A DNA stretch of 64,000 nt from Streptomyces albipurpureus (GCF_023701525.1 NZ_JAMQAW010000026.1:39206-103205), one strand, 5' to 3'; shown: positions 15,218 through 24,308, counted from the stretch's first letter. Numbers and translations are program-made. Notes: a model not told the origin generated them from the letters alone.

Positions 15218-15871
15218 GTGACCGCCCCCGACTCGCCCCAGCCCGTCGCCGACGACGACAAGTCGCACATCCCCCCGTTGACCACCCGAGTGGTCATCGC
15301 GGAAGACGAGGCCCTCATCCGACTCGATCTCAAAGAGATGCTGGAAGAAGAGGGGTACGCGGTCGTCGGTGAGGCCGGAGACGGCCAGCGTGCCGTCGAG
15401 CTCGCCCGCGAGCACCGGCCCGATCTGGTCATCCTGGATGTGAAGATGCCGATCCTCGATGGAATCTCCGCGGCCGAGAAGATCACCGAGGAGTCCATCG
15501 CCCCGGTGCTGATGCTCACCGCATTCTCCCAGCGCGACCTAGTCGAGCGGGCCAGGGACGCCGGCGCGATGGCCTATCTGGTCAAGCCGTTCAGCAAGAG
15601 CGATGTGGTCCCCGCCATCGAAATGGCGGTCTCCCGCTTCACCGAGCTGAAGGCGCTGGAGAAGGAGGTCGCGGACCTCTCCCTGCGGCTGGAGACCCGC
15701 AAGCTGGTGGACCGGGCCAAGAGCATTCTCCAGACGGAGTACGGGCTGAACGAGCCCGCCGCCTTCCGCTGGATCCAGAAGACCTCGATGGACCGGCGCA
15801 TGTCCATGCAGCAGGTCGCCGAGGCGGTCATCGAGGACGCGGAAGAGAAGAAGGCCGCCAAGGGCCAGTGA
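15218..15871 (+). CDS. ANTAR-domain response regulator (PdtaR type)
   Basis: About 217 residues from GTG 15218, after GAGGAG. The receiver domain has acidic residues in RVVIAEDEALIRLDLKEML, the phospho-acceptor Asp in LVILDVKMPILDGI, the Thr/Ser region VLMLTAFSQ and the lysine in AYLVKPFSKSD. A coiled segment leads to the C-terminal ANTAR RNA-binding domain (LVDRAKSILQTEYGLNEPAAFRWIQ). ANTAR proteins bind paired hexaloop hairpins in mRNA and prevent termination. The partner kinase (PdtaS-like) is not in the window. It is convergent with the liv operon, sharing a terminator. Confidence 0.92.
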   Translation: MTAPDSPQPVADDDKSHIPPLTTRVVIAEDEALIRLDLKEMLEEEGYAVVGEAGDGQRAVELAREHRPDLVILDVKMPILDGISAAEKITEESIAPVLMLTAFSQRDLVERARDAGAMAYLVKPFSKSDVVPAIEMAVSRFTELKALEKEVADLSLRLETRKLVDRAKSILQTEYGLNEPAAFRWIQKTSMDRRMSMQQVAEAVIEDAEEKKAAKGQ

Positions 15872-15939
15872 GCCGCCGTACGGGACAGCCCGCCACGCGA
15901 ACGCCCCGCCCACGGTGAGGCGAATGCCCCGTACACGGC

Positions 15940-15976
15940 GAGGGGCCCGCGCTTCCTTGGAAAGCACGGGCCCCTC
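15940..15976. terminator. Bidirectional terminator between the ANTAR gene and livF
   Basis: GAGGGGCCCG (15940-15949) pairs with CGGGCCCCTC (15967-15976), with a further GCTT/AAGC inner stem. It sits between two convergent genes and can serve both strands. Confidence 0.75.
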
Positions 15977-16004
15977 CCGTATCCGCTACCCGGTCCTGGC
16001 AGGC

Positions 16005-16721
16005 TCAGTCCTCGCCCAGATAGGCCTTGCGGACCGACTCGTCATGCAGCAGGTGTTCGCCCGTACCCGAGAGCACGATGCGTCCGACCTCCATCACATG
16101 CCCCTGATCGGCGAGGGAGAGCGCGGCCTGCGCGTTCTGCTCGACCAGCAGGATCGTCGTCCCCCGGGACTTGAGCTCGGTGATCGTCGACATGATCTTC
16201 TGCATCATGATCGGTGACAGACCCATCGAGGGCTCGTCCAGCATCAGCAGCTTCGGCTGGCACATCAGCGCCCGCCCCATCGCCAGCATCTGCTGCTCTC
16301 CGCCGGAGAGGGTGCCCGCCGCCTGCTTGCTCCGCTCCCGCAAGATCGGGAAGAGGTCGTAGGCGCGCTCGATGTCCTGCTCGATGCCCGCCTTGTCGGT
16401 CCGCAGGAACGCCCCGAGACGCAGGTTCTCGACGATGGACAGCCGAGGGAAGATATGGCGGCCCTCGGGGGAGTGGGCCAGACCCAGGGCGACGATCTTA
16501 TGGGCGGGATAGCCCGCGAGCGGCTTGCCGTCGAAGGATATCCGGCCACCGGAGGGCCTGAGCAGCCCCGACAGGGTGCGCAGCGTTGTGGTCTTGCCCG
16601 CGCCGTTGGTACCGATGAGGGTCACCACCTGGCCGGCCTCGACGCTGAAGGAGATGCCCTTCACGGCCTCGATCTTGCCGTAGGCGACCCTGAGGTCCTC
16701 GACCTCCAGCAGTGCGGTCAC
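16005..16721 (-). CDS. livF: Branched-chain amino-acid ABC transporter ATP-binding protein LivF
   Basis: 238 residues. Walker A is GTNGAGKTTTLRTLSG, the signature is LSGGEQQMLAMGRAL and Walker B is KLLMLDEPSMGLSP, with the switch histidine region replaced by the LivF-typical LVEQNAQAAL. It is the smaller of two ATPases powering uptake of leucine, isoleucine and valine. Its ATG overlaps the livG stop by 4 bp. It is the last gene of the operon and ends before a shared terminator. Confidence 0.95.
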   Translation of the reverse strand: MTALLEVEDLRVAYGKIEAVKGISFSVEAGQVVTLIGTNGAGKTTTLRTLSGLLRPSGGRISFDGKPLAGYPAHKIVALGLAHSPEGRHIFPRLSIVENLRLGAFLRTDKAGIEQDIERAYDLFPILRERSKQAAGTLSGGEQQMLAMGRALMCQPKLLMLDEPSMGLSPIMMQKIMSTITELKSRGTTILLVEQNAQAALSLADQGHVMEVGRIVLSGTGEHLLHDESVRKAYLGED

Positions 16722-17719
16722 TGGGTCTCCCCTTCCTGGCTGGTGGTGCCCTTGCCGCCCGGTGCGTCGGAAGCGGACTCCGATGTACCGGCGGCATCGG
16801 CCGCGTCGGTACGGGTGGTCGGGGCGCTGGCGGCGGGTTCATCGGTACGCGTGGCACCGCCTCCGCCGCTGTGCGCCTCCGCGGCCTCCACCTCGGCGAC
16901 CTCCTCCGCACCCGGCGCACCCTCGAAGGGCGTACCGAGATAGGCGGCGACCACGCGCTCATCGCCCTGGACGACCTCGGGGGTGCCTTCGACGAGCTTC
17001 TCGCCCTGCACCAGACAGGCCACCCGGTCGCAGAGGTTGAAGATGAACCGCATGTCGTGCTCGATGACGAGTACGGCGATCCCCTGGTCCCGGATGGCGA
17101 AGATCAGTTCCTCGGCCGCCCGGGTCTCCTGCGGGTTCATACCGGCCGTCGGTTCGTCGAGCAGCAGCAGCCCGGGATCGCTCGCCATCGCCCGGGCGAT
17201 CTCCAGCTTGCGCTGCTCACCGTAGGGGAGGTTGCGAGCGAGGTGATCGGCCTTGTGCTCAAGACCGATGAAGGTCAACAGCTCCATGGCACGCTCATGG
17301 GAAGCGGCTTCGGCCCGCTTGAATCCGGGCCCCCGCAGCAGCGCGGACCACAGCCCCTCCTTGGTGCGGGTGTGGCGGCCGACGAGCACGTTCTCCAGCA
17401 CGGTCATATTGGCGAAGAGCCTGATGTTCTGGAAGGTACGGGCCACCCCCGCCATGGTGACGAGGTGGGGCTTGGCCGGAAGCACCGTGCCCTTGTAGCT
17501 GACCTTGCCCTCGGTGGGGACGTACAGCCCTGTCAGGCAGTTGAAGAAGGTGGTCTTGCCGGCACCGTTGGGGCCGATGAGACCGACGATCTCGCCCGCG
17601 TTGACGTTGAGGTCCACGTTCTGCACGGCGGTGAGTCCGCCGAACTTCATGGTGACTCCGCTCGCCTCCAGTACGGGGGAGGTCGCGATGTCGGTGGTGG
17701 TGGTCGTCATGGCCTTCAC
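16718..17719 (-). CDS. livG: Branched-chain amino-acid ABC transporter ATP-binding protein LivG, with acidic tail
   Basis: 333 residues, longer than the usual ~255-260. The ATPase core has Walker A GPNGAGKTTFFNCLTG, the LivG-type signature LPYGEQRKLEIARAM and Walker B GLLLLDEPTAGMNP, ending near LGTPFEG. An additional ~65-residue tail rich in Ala, Glu, Ser, Thr and Gly (EVAEVEAAEAHSGGGG and onward) has no domain and is probably disordered. It forms a heterodimer with LivF on the LivM/LivH membrane pair. It overlaps livM and livF by 4 bp each, so it is translationally coupled. The tail could be a lineage-specific regulatory extension. Confidence 0.93.
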   Translation of the reverse strand: MKAMTTTTTDIATSPVLEASGVTMKFGGLTAVQNVDLNVNAGEIVGLIGPNGAGKTTFFNCLTGLYVPTEGKVSYKGTVLPAKPHLVTMAGVARTFQNIRLFANMTVLENVLVGRHTRTKEGLWSALLRGPGFKRAEAASHERAMELLTFIGLEHKADHLARNLPYGEQRKLEIARAMASDPGLLLLDEPTAGMNPQETRAAEELIFAIRDQGIAVLVIEHDMRFIFNLCDRVACLVQGEKLVEGTPEVVQGDERVVAAYLGTPFEGAPGAEEVAEVEAAEAHSGGGGATRTDEPAASAPTTRTDAADAAGTSESASDAPGGKGTTSQEGETQ

Positions 17720-19458
17720 GCCCCCGCCTTGGTAATGCCGACGCCGGAGCCGGTCAGGCCCTTGTCAGGCACATCGAGCTGGTCGTTCTCGTGGTACTCG
17801 AGCTGTGCGCGGCGGTTGGCGATCAGGCCCTCGGGACGGAACCGCATCAGCAGGATCAGCGCGATGCCGAATCCGAGGAGCTGGTAGTCCTGGAGGAACT
17901 GGAGCTTGGCCGGGATCATGTACAGCAGGGTGGCGCCGAGCAGCGGTCCGGTGACCGTGCCCATGCCGCCGAGGATCACAGCCGCCAGGAGGAAGGCCGA
18001 GTTCGGTGGTACGGGACCGGCGAACTGGTACATCTCCGGGACCACGGTGTGCTGCACATGGGCCTGTACGGTGCCGGCGAGACCGGCCAGGGTGGCACCG
18101 AGGGCGAAGGCGATCAACTTGACCCGGAAGCCGTTGATGCCCATGGCGGTGGCCGCGGTCTCGTCCTCCCGGATGGCGACCCAGGCCCGACCGATACGGG
18201 AACTGCCCGCCCGGCTGAAGACGATGATGACCAGGGCCATCGCGACCAGCATCAGCAGGTAGTAATTGGCGTAGGCACCGAGCTCGATACCGAAGACGGT
18301 GTGCGATTCACCGAAGTTGTAGCCGAAGAACTCCAGGTCGGGAATGTTCGGAACACCGTTGGGACCGTTGGTGATCCGCGGGCCCGAGACTCCGTCGAGG
18401 TTGCCCATCGCGATGCGGAAGATCTCGCCGAAGCCCAGTGTGACGATGGCGAGGTAGTCACCGCGCAGCCGCAGGGTCGGCGCGCCGATGATCACACCGA
18501 AGATCAGCGAGACGACCGCCCCCGTGAGGACCGAGGCCCAGAACGGGAACTGCACATCGAACGCGGACGCCGTGGAACCGGAGACCAGGGCGGCCGTGTA
18601 CGCGCCGACGCCGAGGAAGGCCACGTAGCCGAGGTCCAGCAGACCGGCCAGACCGACGACGATGTTCAGGCCCAGTGCGACCGTCGCGAAGATCAGGATG
18701 TTGACCGCGATGAGCGTGTACGTGTCGGTGTTCTGGGTGAACGGGAAGGCGATGGCGGCTGCGAACGCCGCGATCACCGTGACCTGGCGGTACTTGCTGG
18801 TCAGCCCTGAAAGCCGTGCTGTCAGACCGGCCTTGATCAGACCGGCGACCGCGAAGCCGACGGTGATGAGATAGCCGGTGAACAGCTCCGAGTACTCGGT
18901 GTCGATGCCGTACGTGATCACGTACATGCCGACGGCGAACGCGGCGACGATCAGCAGGATCTCGGCCCAGGAGGGCAGTTCCCTGGGACGCTTGGCCTTG
19001 TGGGTGTCGTCCGGGAGCGCGAAGGCGGCCAGCGGCACGGCCGATGCGACGGCGGCGGCAAAGGCGCCCGGTTCGAGGTTGGCCAGGCCTCCGAGCTGCC
19101 AGGCGATGGCGACGGTCGTGAACCAGGTGGTGGCGAAGGCGCCCAGGGCGAAGAACCAGAGCGCTTTGGTCGTTCCGGTGGGAGCGAGCCAACCCAGTCC
19201 CTTGATGCCGAGCGAGGCCAGTCCGTAGAGGACGACGAGCGCGCCGGCGACCAGGGTGAGGATCTGTAGTCCGCCGGGGTAACCGTAGACAGTGAGATCA
19301 CCGGGGAACGCGTCGGTGTAGGTCCAGGCCGTAAAGGTGCTGGCGACGGTGGCGAGGCCACCGGCCGTGACGATCCAGCGGATCAGGGGCGTTCGGGACG
19401 CGTCGTCCCCGGCAGGTGTCGCGGCAGTCTTGGTGATGTCCGTGGTCATCGCTCTCAC
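17716..19458 (-). CDS. livM: Branched-chain amino-acid ABC transporter permease LivM (long form)
   Basis: 580 residues, well above the 300-420 of typical LivM. The C-terminal ~330 residues carry the family core: LNIVVGLAGLLDLGYVAFLG, the GDYLAIVTLGFGEIFRI coupling segment and GGMGTVTGPLLGA. The N-terminal ~250 residues contain several additional hydrophobic segments (for example ITVGFAVAGLIKAGL) before the core, giving an estimated 11 or more membrane spans. It pairs with LivH to form the pore. ATG 19458 overlaps the livH stop by 4 bp. Confidence 0.93.
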   Translation of the reverse strand: MRAMTTDITKTAATPAGDDASRTPLIRWIVTAGGLATVASTFTAWTYTDAFPGDLTVYGYPGGLQILTLVAGALVVLYGLASLGIKGLGWLAPTGTTKALWFFALGAFATTWFTTVAIAWQLGGLANLEPGAFAAAVASAVPLAAFALPDDTHKAKRPRELPSWAEILLIVAAFAVGMYVITYGIDTEYSELFTGYLITVGFAVAGLIKAGLTARLSGLTSKYRQVTVIAAFAAAIAFPFTQNTDTYTLIAVNILIFATVALGLNIVVGLAGLLDLGYVAFLGVGAYTAALVSGSTASAFDVQFPFWASVLTGAVVSLIFGVIIGAPTLRLRGDYLAIVTLGFGEIFRIAMGNLDGVSGPRITNGPNGVPNIPDLEFFGYNFGESHTVFGIELGAYANYYLLMLVAMALVIIVFSRAGSSRIGRAWVAIREDETAATAMGINGFRVKLIAFALGATLAGLAGTVQAHVQHTVVPEMYQFAGPVPPNSAFLLAAVILGGMGTVTGPLLGATLLYMIPAKLQFLQDYQLLGFGIALILLMRFRPEGLIANRRAQLEYHENDQLDVPDKGLTGSGVGITKAGA

Positions 19459-20387
19459 GCCCGATCCGCGACGCGCTCGCCGAGCAGGCCCTGCGGCCTG
19501 ACGAGAAGCACGACGATGAGGAGTACAAACGCCCAGACGTTGGCCCAGGCGCCGCCACCGAGCTGCTGCATACCGGGGATCTCTTCGATGTAGGCGATCG
19601 ACAGCGCCTCAGCGAGGCCGAGGACGACTCCGCCGACCATCGCTCCGTAGATGTTGCCGATGCCTCCGAGGACCGCGGCGGTGAACGCCTTCAGCCCGAG
19701 GATGAAGCCCATCTCAAACTGGATCTGACCCTTGTCCAGGCCGTACACCACCGCGGCGATCGCGGCGAACGCGGCACCGATGGCGAATGCCATCACGATG
19801 ATCCGGTCCGTGTTGATGCCCATCAGCTTGGCCGTGTCCGGGTCCTGCGCGGTGGCCTGCATGGCGCGTCCATTGCGGCTCTTGGAGACGAAGAGCCCGA
19901 GCGCGAGCATGCAGAGCGGGGCGAGGACCAGCACGAAGGCGTCAGCGCGCTGGATGATCAGATTGTCCAGGATCTTGAAGGACTCACCGGTGAACTCCGG
20001 GAAACTTCTTGCCTTCTTCGCGTCCGGGTACCAGCCCCAGACCAGCTGCTGGAGCACGATCGACAGTCCGATCGCGGTGATCAGTGGGGCGAGCCGGGGC
20101 GCGCCTCGCAGTGGCCGATACGCGAATCTCTCCGCTAGTACGGCGACGCCGACGGAGGCTATCGCGCCACCTATGATCATGAGCGGAATCGCCACGAACA
20201 GGGAGATTCCGCTGGGGAGCCCTATATAGGTGGTGAGGGCGCCAAACCCCCCGATCATAAAGATCTCGCCATGGGCGAAGTTAATGAGCTGGACGATGCC
20301 GTAAACCATGGTGTACCCGATGGCGATGAGGCCATAGAGGGCACCCAGGGCAAGGCCATTGGCCAGCTGTTGCGGCAGTTCGTTCAC
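19455..20387 (-). CDS. livH: Branched-chain amino-acid ABC transporter permease LivH
   Basis: 310 residues, typical length. Family features are GLALGALYGLIAIGYTMVYGI and INFAHGEIFMIGGF near the N-terminus, the central GRAMQATAQDPDTAKLMGIN cytoplasmic loop that contacts the ATPases, and AFTAAVLGGIGNIYGAMVGG. Eight or so membrane helices are visible. It is separated from the binding-protein gene by 105 bp containing a hairpin, and overlaps livM by 4 bp. Confidence 0.94.
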   Translation of the reverse strand: MNELPQQLANGLALGALYGLIAIGYTMVYGIVQLINFAHGEIFMIGGFGALTTYIGLPSGISLFVAIPLMIIGGAIASVGVAVLAERFAYRPLRGAPRLAPLITAIGLSIVLQQLVWGWYPDAKKARSFPEFTGESFKILDNLIIQRADAFVLVLAPLCMLALGLFVSKSRNGRAMQATAQDPDTAKLMGINTDRIIVMAFAIGAAFAAIAAVVYGLDKGQIQFEMGFILGLKAFTAAVLGGIGNIYGAMVGGVVLGLAEALSIAYIEEIPGMQQLGGGAWANVWAFVLLIVVLLVRPQGLLGERVADRA

Positions 20388-20428
20388 CGCAGAGCCTCCG
20401 ATGTCCGATGAGCGTGTCGGATATGACT

Positions 20429-20461
20429 CCGCGCGAGGGTGCTGTTTGCACCCTCGCGCGG
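20429..20461 (-). terminator. Intra-operon hairpin between the binding-protein gene and livH
   Basis: A perfect 14-bp inverted repeat (CCGCGCGAGGGTGC at 20429-20442, complement at 20448-20461) with a 5-nt loop follows the binding-protein stop. In ABC operons such a hairpin commonly lowers downstream expression or stabilises the binding-protein mRNA, giving an excess of binding protein. Confidence 0.7.
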
Positions 20462-20492
20462 CTGGTTCAGTGCTGCGGGGCAGTGCCGTGGG

Positions 20493-21725
20493 TCAGTCCT
20501 TGAACGTTTCGCTCTTGACGTCGGTCCACTTGCCGCCCTTGACGGAGTAGACGGTGAGCTGCTTGTTCGTGGTGTCGCCGAACTCATCGAAGGAGACCTT
20601 GCCGGTCACACCGTCGAAGGTCACCTTCGACATGGCCTCGGTGACCTTGGCGCGGGCGTCCTCCGGCAGCTTGCCGTCGTTGGCTGCCACGACGGCCTTG
20701 ACGGCCTCGATGATGGCCCAACCGGCGTCGTAGGAGTAGCCGCCGTACGCCGCGTACGGGTCCTTGTAGCCGCCCGCCGCGTAGTCCGTGATGAACTTCT
20801 TCGCCGTTTCGAGCTTCTCGACCGGGAAGCCGACGGAGGTCGCGAGGTCACCCTCGTTGGACTCGCCGGAGGCGCTGATGAACGCGGGGTCGTAGATGCC
20901 GTCACCACCCATGGTGGGAATCTTCGCGCCGGTCTTCTTGATCTGGTCCGCGAGCAGGCCCGCCTCGGGGTACTGGCCACCGAAGTAGACCGAGTCCGCG
21001 CCGGAGGACTTGACCTTGTCGGCGGTGCTGGAGAAGTCGGTCTCCTTCACCGTGACGTGGTCGGTGCCCGCGACGGCACCGCCGAGGCGCTTGAACTCCT
21101 CCGCGAAGATCGCCGCGAGTCCGGCACCGTAGGTCTGCTTGTCGTCAACGACGTAGACCTTCTTCTTCTTGGCGTCGTTGTAGAGGTACTGGGCGGCGAA
21201 CTTGCCCTGGATGACGTCCGTGGTGGCGGTGCGGAAGTATGTCTTGAAGGTGCGCTTCTTCTCGCCCTTGCCCCAGTTGTCGCCCTGTGACAGCGACGGG
21301 TTGGTGTTGGCCGGCGAGACCTGGGTCAGATTGGCCTTGTCGAATTCGCCCTGCATGGACTGGGCGACACCCGAGTTCAGCGGGCCGACGACGCCTATGA
21401 CGTCCTTGTTGCCCACGAGCTTGGTGGCGTTTGCCTGACCGGAGGCGGGAATCGCCTGGTCATCGAGTGCTTCGATCTTGAATTCCACGCCGGGCACCGC
21501 ATTGGTCTTGTTCGCGGTCTTGGCGGCGAGGTCCACCGAGTTCTTGATTCCCTGGCCGAGTGCGGACAGTGAACCCGTCAGCGGAGCGTCGACACCGATG
21601 ATCACAGTGGTTTTTTTGCCACTGTCGGACTTCTTGTTGTCGTCGTCGCGCGATCCGCAGGCGGTGAGGGTAAGCGCTCCCGTGGTGACCACGGCGGTGA
21701 GTATGAGCAAGGAACGGTTTCGCAC
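20493..21725 (-). CDS. Branched-chain amino-acid substrate-binding lipoprotein
   Basis: About 410 residues from GTG 21725, which follows GGAAAGGA at the right distance; the longer upstream frame lacks family similarity. The signal peptide LLILTAVVTTGALTLTAC ends in a lipobox with Cys. A Lys/Asp/Ser linker leads to the type I periplasmic-binding fold: VIIGVDAPLTGSLSALGQG, VIGVVGPLNSGVAQSMQGEF and VYFGGQYPEAGLLADQIKKTG. It is anchored to the outer face of the membrane and delivers leucine, isoleucine or valine to LivHM. It is the first gene of the five-gene operon. Confidence 0.94.
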   Translation of the reverse strand: MRNRSLLILTAVVTTGALTLTACGSRDDDNKKSDSGKKTTVIIGVDAPLTGSLSALGQGIKNSVDLAAKTANKTNAVPGVEFKIEALDDQAIPASGQANATKLVGNKDVIGVVGPLNSGVAQSMQGEFDKANLTQVSPANTNPSLSQGDNWGKGEKKRTFKTYFRTATTDVIQGKFAAQYLYNDAKKKKVYVVDDKQTYGAGLAAIFAEEFKRLGGAVAGTDHVTVKETDFSSTADKVKSSGADSVYFGGQYPEAGLLADQIKKTGAKIPTMGGDGIYDPAFISASGESNEGDLATSVGFPVEKLETAKKFITDYAAGGYKDPYAAYGGYSYDAGWAIIEAVKAVVAANDGKLPEDARAKVTEAMSKVTFDGVTGKVSFDEFGDTTNKQLTVYSVKGGKWTDVKSETFKD

Positions 21726-22270
21726 GAATAAGTCCTTTCCCTGGCGCGGCCCCTCCCCTGAAGGGCCGTTTCGTCGCCGAGCCGTACGGGCGTACACGTG
21801 TCGCGCTGACATTGCGCTCGGCGGCGCGGTGACTGGCCGTGACTCTAAGGGCAGGTGGATGGGTGGGTCAGTACGGAGGTCAGGATGTGACTCTCTTGTT
21901 ATGCCGCGGTCAAATATCGGTGAGGTGGGGCGCTACGGATCAGTCATACGCCCCGCCAAACCTCGACCGCATCCTGAGAACGCCCAGTTCCACTAAGGGG
22001 CTTGAGGCGATATTGGTGCTGACTGCACGCATTCGGCTCCAGGGGTCTCCAGGGGCGTGCGGCAGGTAAGCGCGATCCGAGTGGACGGCTGGACTCCGCT
22101 TGGATTTTAGCTACGGAGAGTAAGTGTCAACGAGAGGCGGCTATCCGTCATATCCGGCTTGCCGCCGACTTCCGGCCCTGGCTCAACCGGGGCGGGGGAG
22201 GTGTGCGAGGTGCGGGTGGCTGCTGCTGCGTCTCCCTCGGGGTCGCGGAGCTGATGGGGCGTCTCTCCCT
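21726..22270. other. Gene-free stretch holding the liv operon promoter
   Basis: No supported gene in about 545 bp. It lies upstream of the liv binding-protein gene on the minus strand. A TTGACC hexamer (read on the minus strand; plus positions 21908-21913) could be a -35 element, but no matching -10 is convincing. A small direct repeat GGGGTCTCCAGGGGC lies near 22040. Confidence 0.4.
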
Positions 22271-22681
22271 CTAGCGCGGAGTGCGCCAGTTCTCTGAACT
22301 GCCCGTCGCGCCACGTCGCGCTGTGCACTCCCGTCTGGCGCGGACATCGATCAACTCAAGTGCTCTCTCGCGACCTTGATGCAATTCCGTCGCCCGGGCG
22401 GCTGCCAGCAGATCCTCGTGGATTTCGTACTGCTCGTTGGACAGGCCCTTCTGCTCCCAGTCGAGCCCTGCCCATTTGCTGCCCTTGAGCGACTCTTTGG
22501 CCCAATACGATATGAGAGTTGCGCATATATCGGCAGGTGAGGACTTTCGGGGTGCGAGGGGTGAGGCGCCCTCGCCTTCGGGTTGAGGCCCTGGTGAACA
22601 CCCGATGAAGGTGAGAATGAGGAGAAGTGCACCCAGGGCGAATCCGGCCGAATCGTGCCGTGAGATCCCCATGCTGGACAC
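22271..22681 (-). CDS. Small putative lipoprotein of unknown function
   Basis: 136 residues (GTG 22681; ATG 22672 is an alternative). The N-terminus is a lipoprotein signal, HDSAGFALGALLLILTFIGC, with a lipobox ending in Cys and a following Ser-Pro-Gly. The mature part has a Cys in DICATLISYWAKESL and another in RARRECTARRG, with an amphipathic middle (LSNEQYEIHEDLLAAAR). No family is recognised. It stands alone between the liv operon and the divergent MauE pair and is probably exported and membrane-anchored. Function unknown. Confidence 0.7.
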   Translation of the reverse strand: MSSMGISRHDSAGFALGALLLILTFIGCSPGPQPEGEGASPLAPRKSSPADICATLISYWAKESLKGSKWAGLDWEQKGLSNEQYEIHEDLLAAARATELHQGRERALELIDVRARRECTARRGATGSSENWRTPR

Positions 22682-22842
22682 GCTATTCCGTCACGTTCGG
22701 TAACTCAATGGCGACGAATTTCCGGGGTGCCGGTGGATTGGCGAACGGGCCGGTCTATCGTTCCGGCGTGCCGCGCTGGCCACCTGGTGATCTTTACCGC
22801 GCGGTTTCGCGCCTTACGGCGGATCACGCAGGAGAGGGCACC

Positions 22843-22932
22843 ATGATCGACTTCAAGCGATTCCCGCGGCCGGAAAGTCGGCGGACCGGCAGGGAACGGG
22901 CGGCGCAGTTGGGGCGGCAGGGGGCTCGATGA
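22843..22932 (+). CDS. Possible 29-residue basic small protein coupled to the MauE gene
   Basis: ATG 22843 follows a strong ribosome site (AGGAGAGGGCACC) and the frame runs 29 codons to TGA 22930-22932, overlapping the ATG of the next gene. The product is very basic, beginning MIDFKRFPRPESRRTGRER, with no membrane segment and no known family. The excellent ribosome site and the overlap suggest it is translated and couples translation of the downstream membrane protein. It may be a leader peptide, a peptide precursor or a small protein. No modification enzymes are nearby. Confidence 0.5.
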   Translation: MIDFKRFPRPESRRTGRERAAQLGRQGAR

Positions 22933-23549
22933 TGATGTATATCGCCTTAAGCTGTCGCATTCTGCTCTTCGGGGTATTTCTGACCGCACTGGCCGGGAAG
23001 GTACATCGAAAGGCCGCTTTCGATGAGTTCACCACCTCAATACGGGACATGAGGCTTTTCTCCCCTAAGGTCGCGGGGATTGTCGCCGTTGCGGTGGCCG
23101 TAGGGGAGTTGGCCGCCCTGGTGCTGCTCGCCCTCCCAGCCACCGCGTCGATCGGACTTGCCCTGGCGGCGCTCCTGCTACTGGGCTTCACCGCGGGCAT
23201 GGGGGCGGCGCTGCGCCGGGGGAGGCGTACTCCATGCCGTTGCTTCGGGGCCTCGGTGACCCCGCTGGGGCCGGTCCACCTGGTGCGGAATCTGGTTCTG
23301 GCCGCAGTGGGAGCCACCGGGGCGGCGGCCGTGGCCATCGGCGGTGGCGCCGGCTGGCCTCCCCATCCGGGCGGTGCGGCCATAGCCGCCACCGCCGCAC
23401 TGGTCGCCGTGATCCTGGTGGTGCGCCTCGACGATCTGGTCGCCCTGTTCTCACTCGCCCCGGCCCCGGCCACTCGGGCCACCCCGCTGAGCCAAGCGCG
23501 GTCAGTGCCGCCTGCATCGGCGAAGGGCCAGTCCCGTACGCGGAGATGA
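22929..23549 (+). CDS. MauE/DoxX-type redox-associated membrane protein
   Basis: 206 residues. Four hydrophobic segments (for example ILLFGVFLTALAGKV, and GIVAVAVAVGELAALVLLALP) and the family hallmarks KAAFDEFTTSIRDM and the paired cysteines in TPCRCFGASVTPLG identify a MauE-family membrane protein. MauE proteins support disulfide formation or quinone-linked redox of partner proteins. Usually a thioredoxin-like gene is adjacent, but none is here. The C-terminal ~40 residues are Pro/Ala/Ser-rich. Translation probably reinitiates from the overlapping 29-codon frame. Confidence 0.8.
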   Translation: MMMYIALSCRILLFGVFLTALAGKVHRKAAFDEFTTSIRDMRLFSPKVAGIVAVAVAVGELAALVLLALPATASIGLALAALLLLGFTAGMGAALRRGRRTPCRCFGASVTPLGPVHLVRNLVLAAVGATGAAAVAIGGGAGWPPHPGGAAIAATAALVAVILVVRLDDLVALFSLAPAPATRATPLSQARSVPPASAKGQSRTRR

Positions 23550-23819
23550 GCCGGGCTGACGCCCTGGGCGGGCGGTTGGCGAGGTGCCCTGTCCCACCGG
23601 GCCCAGCGGCAGGAACTCCGATGCGCCTCCCGCCCGACCGCTGTTGTGCGTGAGCGGCGGCGCCCAGGGCTGGAGCACCGACCGAGGTGCGGGGGTTCGG
23701 CGCGGTAGGGGGCGGCGTCCTACGGTCGGACCCGTGGGCCTCCCGGTCCTGTTGACGCGCCGCTGTCCGGAGAGTCCCCGGACCGGTGACGCCCCACTGC
23801 GCAGTGGGCCCCGGTTCTG

Positions 23820-24308
23820 CTACGCGCCGCTGCGCATCGCGTCCGCCTCGCCAGGGCGTAGATCCCGCAGCATGCAGGTCAGCCGAGCGGTGCAGACCCG
23901 TCGGTCCTGCTCATCGGTGATGACGATCTCGTAGGTGGCCGTCGACCGGCCGCGGTGCACCGGCGTCGCCACCCCCTTGACGAGTCCGGAGCGGACCCCC
24001 CGGTGGTGGGTGCAATTGAGATCCACCCCGACGGCGATCTTGCTGCTGCCGCCGTGCAGCATCGCACCGATGGAACCGAGCGTCTCCGCGAGCACGGCGG
24101 ACGCACCGCCGTGCAGCAGCCCATAAGGCTGGGTGTTCCCCTCGACGGGCATGGTGCCGATGATCCGCTCCGGCGCCGCCTCGACGACCTGGATGCCCAT
24201 GCGGTTGCCCAGATTCCCCGCGGAGAAGAGCGCCAGGAGATCCACACCGAGCGCGGCGTACTCGTCGATGACCTCTTGCGGGAACTTCACGGCTTGGTGC
24301 TCGCCCAT
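23820..24308 (-). CDS. PaaI-family hotdog thioesterase
   Basis: 162 residues of the hotdog fold. Family features are GNLGNRMGIQVVEAAPERIIG, the active-site segment QPYGLLHGGASAVLAETLGS (HGG-x-E/D type) and VGVDLNCTHHRGVRSGLV. It probably hydrolyses aromatic or other acyl-CoA thioesters in the cytoplasm. ATG 24308 is supported by the family start MGEHQAVKFPQEVIDEY. An imperfect palindrome lies about 57 nt upstream. An IS element sits beyond that, separating it from the oxidoreductase gene. Confidence 0.88.
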   Translation of the reverse strand: MGEHQAVKFPQEVIDEYAALGVDLLALFSAGNLGNRMGIQVVEAAPERIIGTMPVEGNTQPYGLLHGGASAVLAETLGSIGAMLHGGSSKIAVGVDLNCTHHRGVRSGLVKGVATPVHRGRSTATYEIVITDEQDRRVCTARLTCMLRDLRPGEADAMRSGA

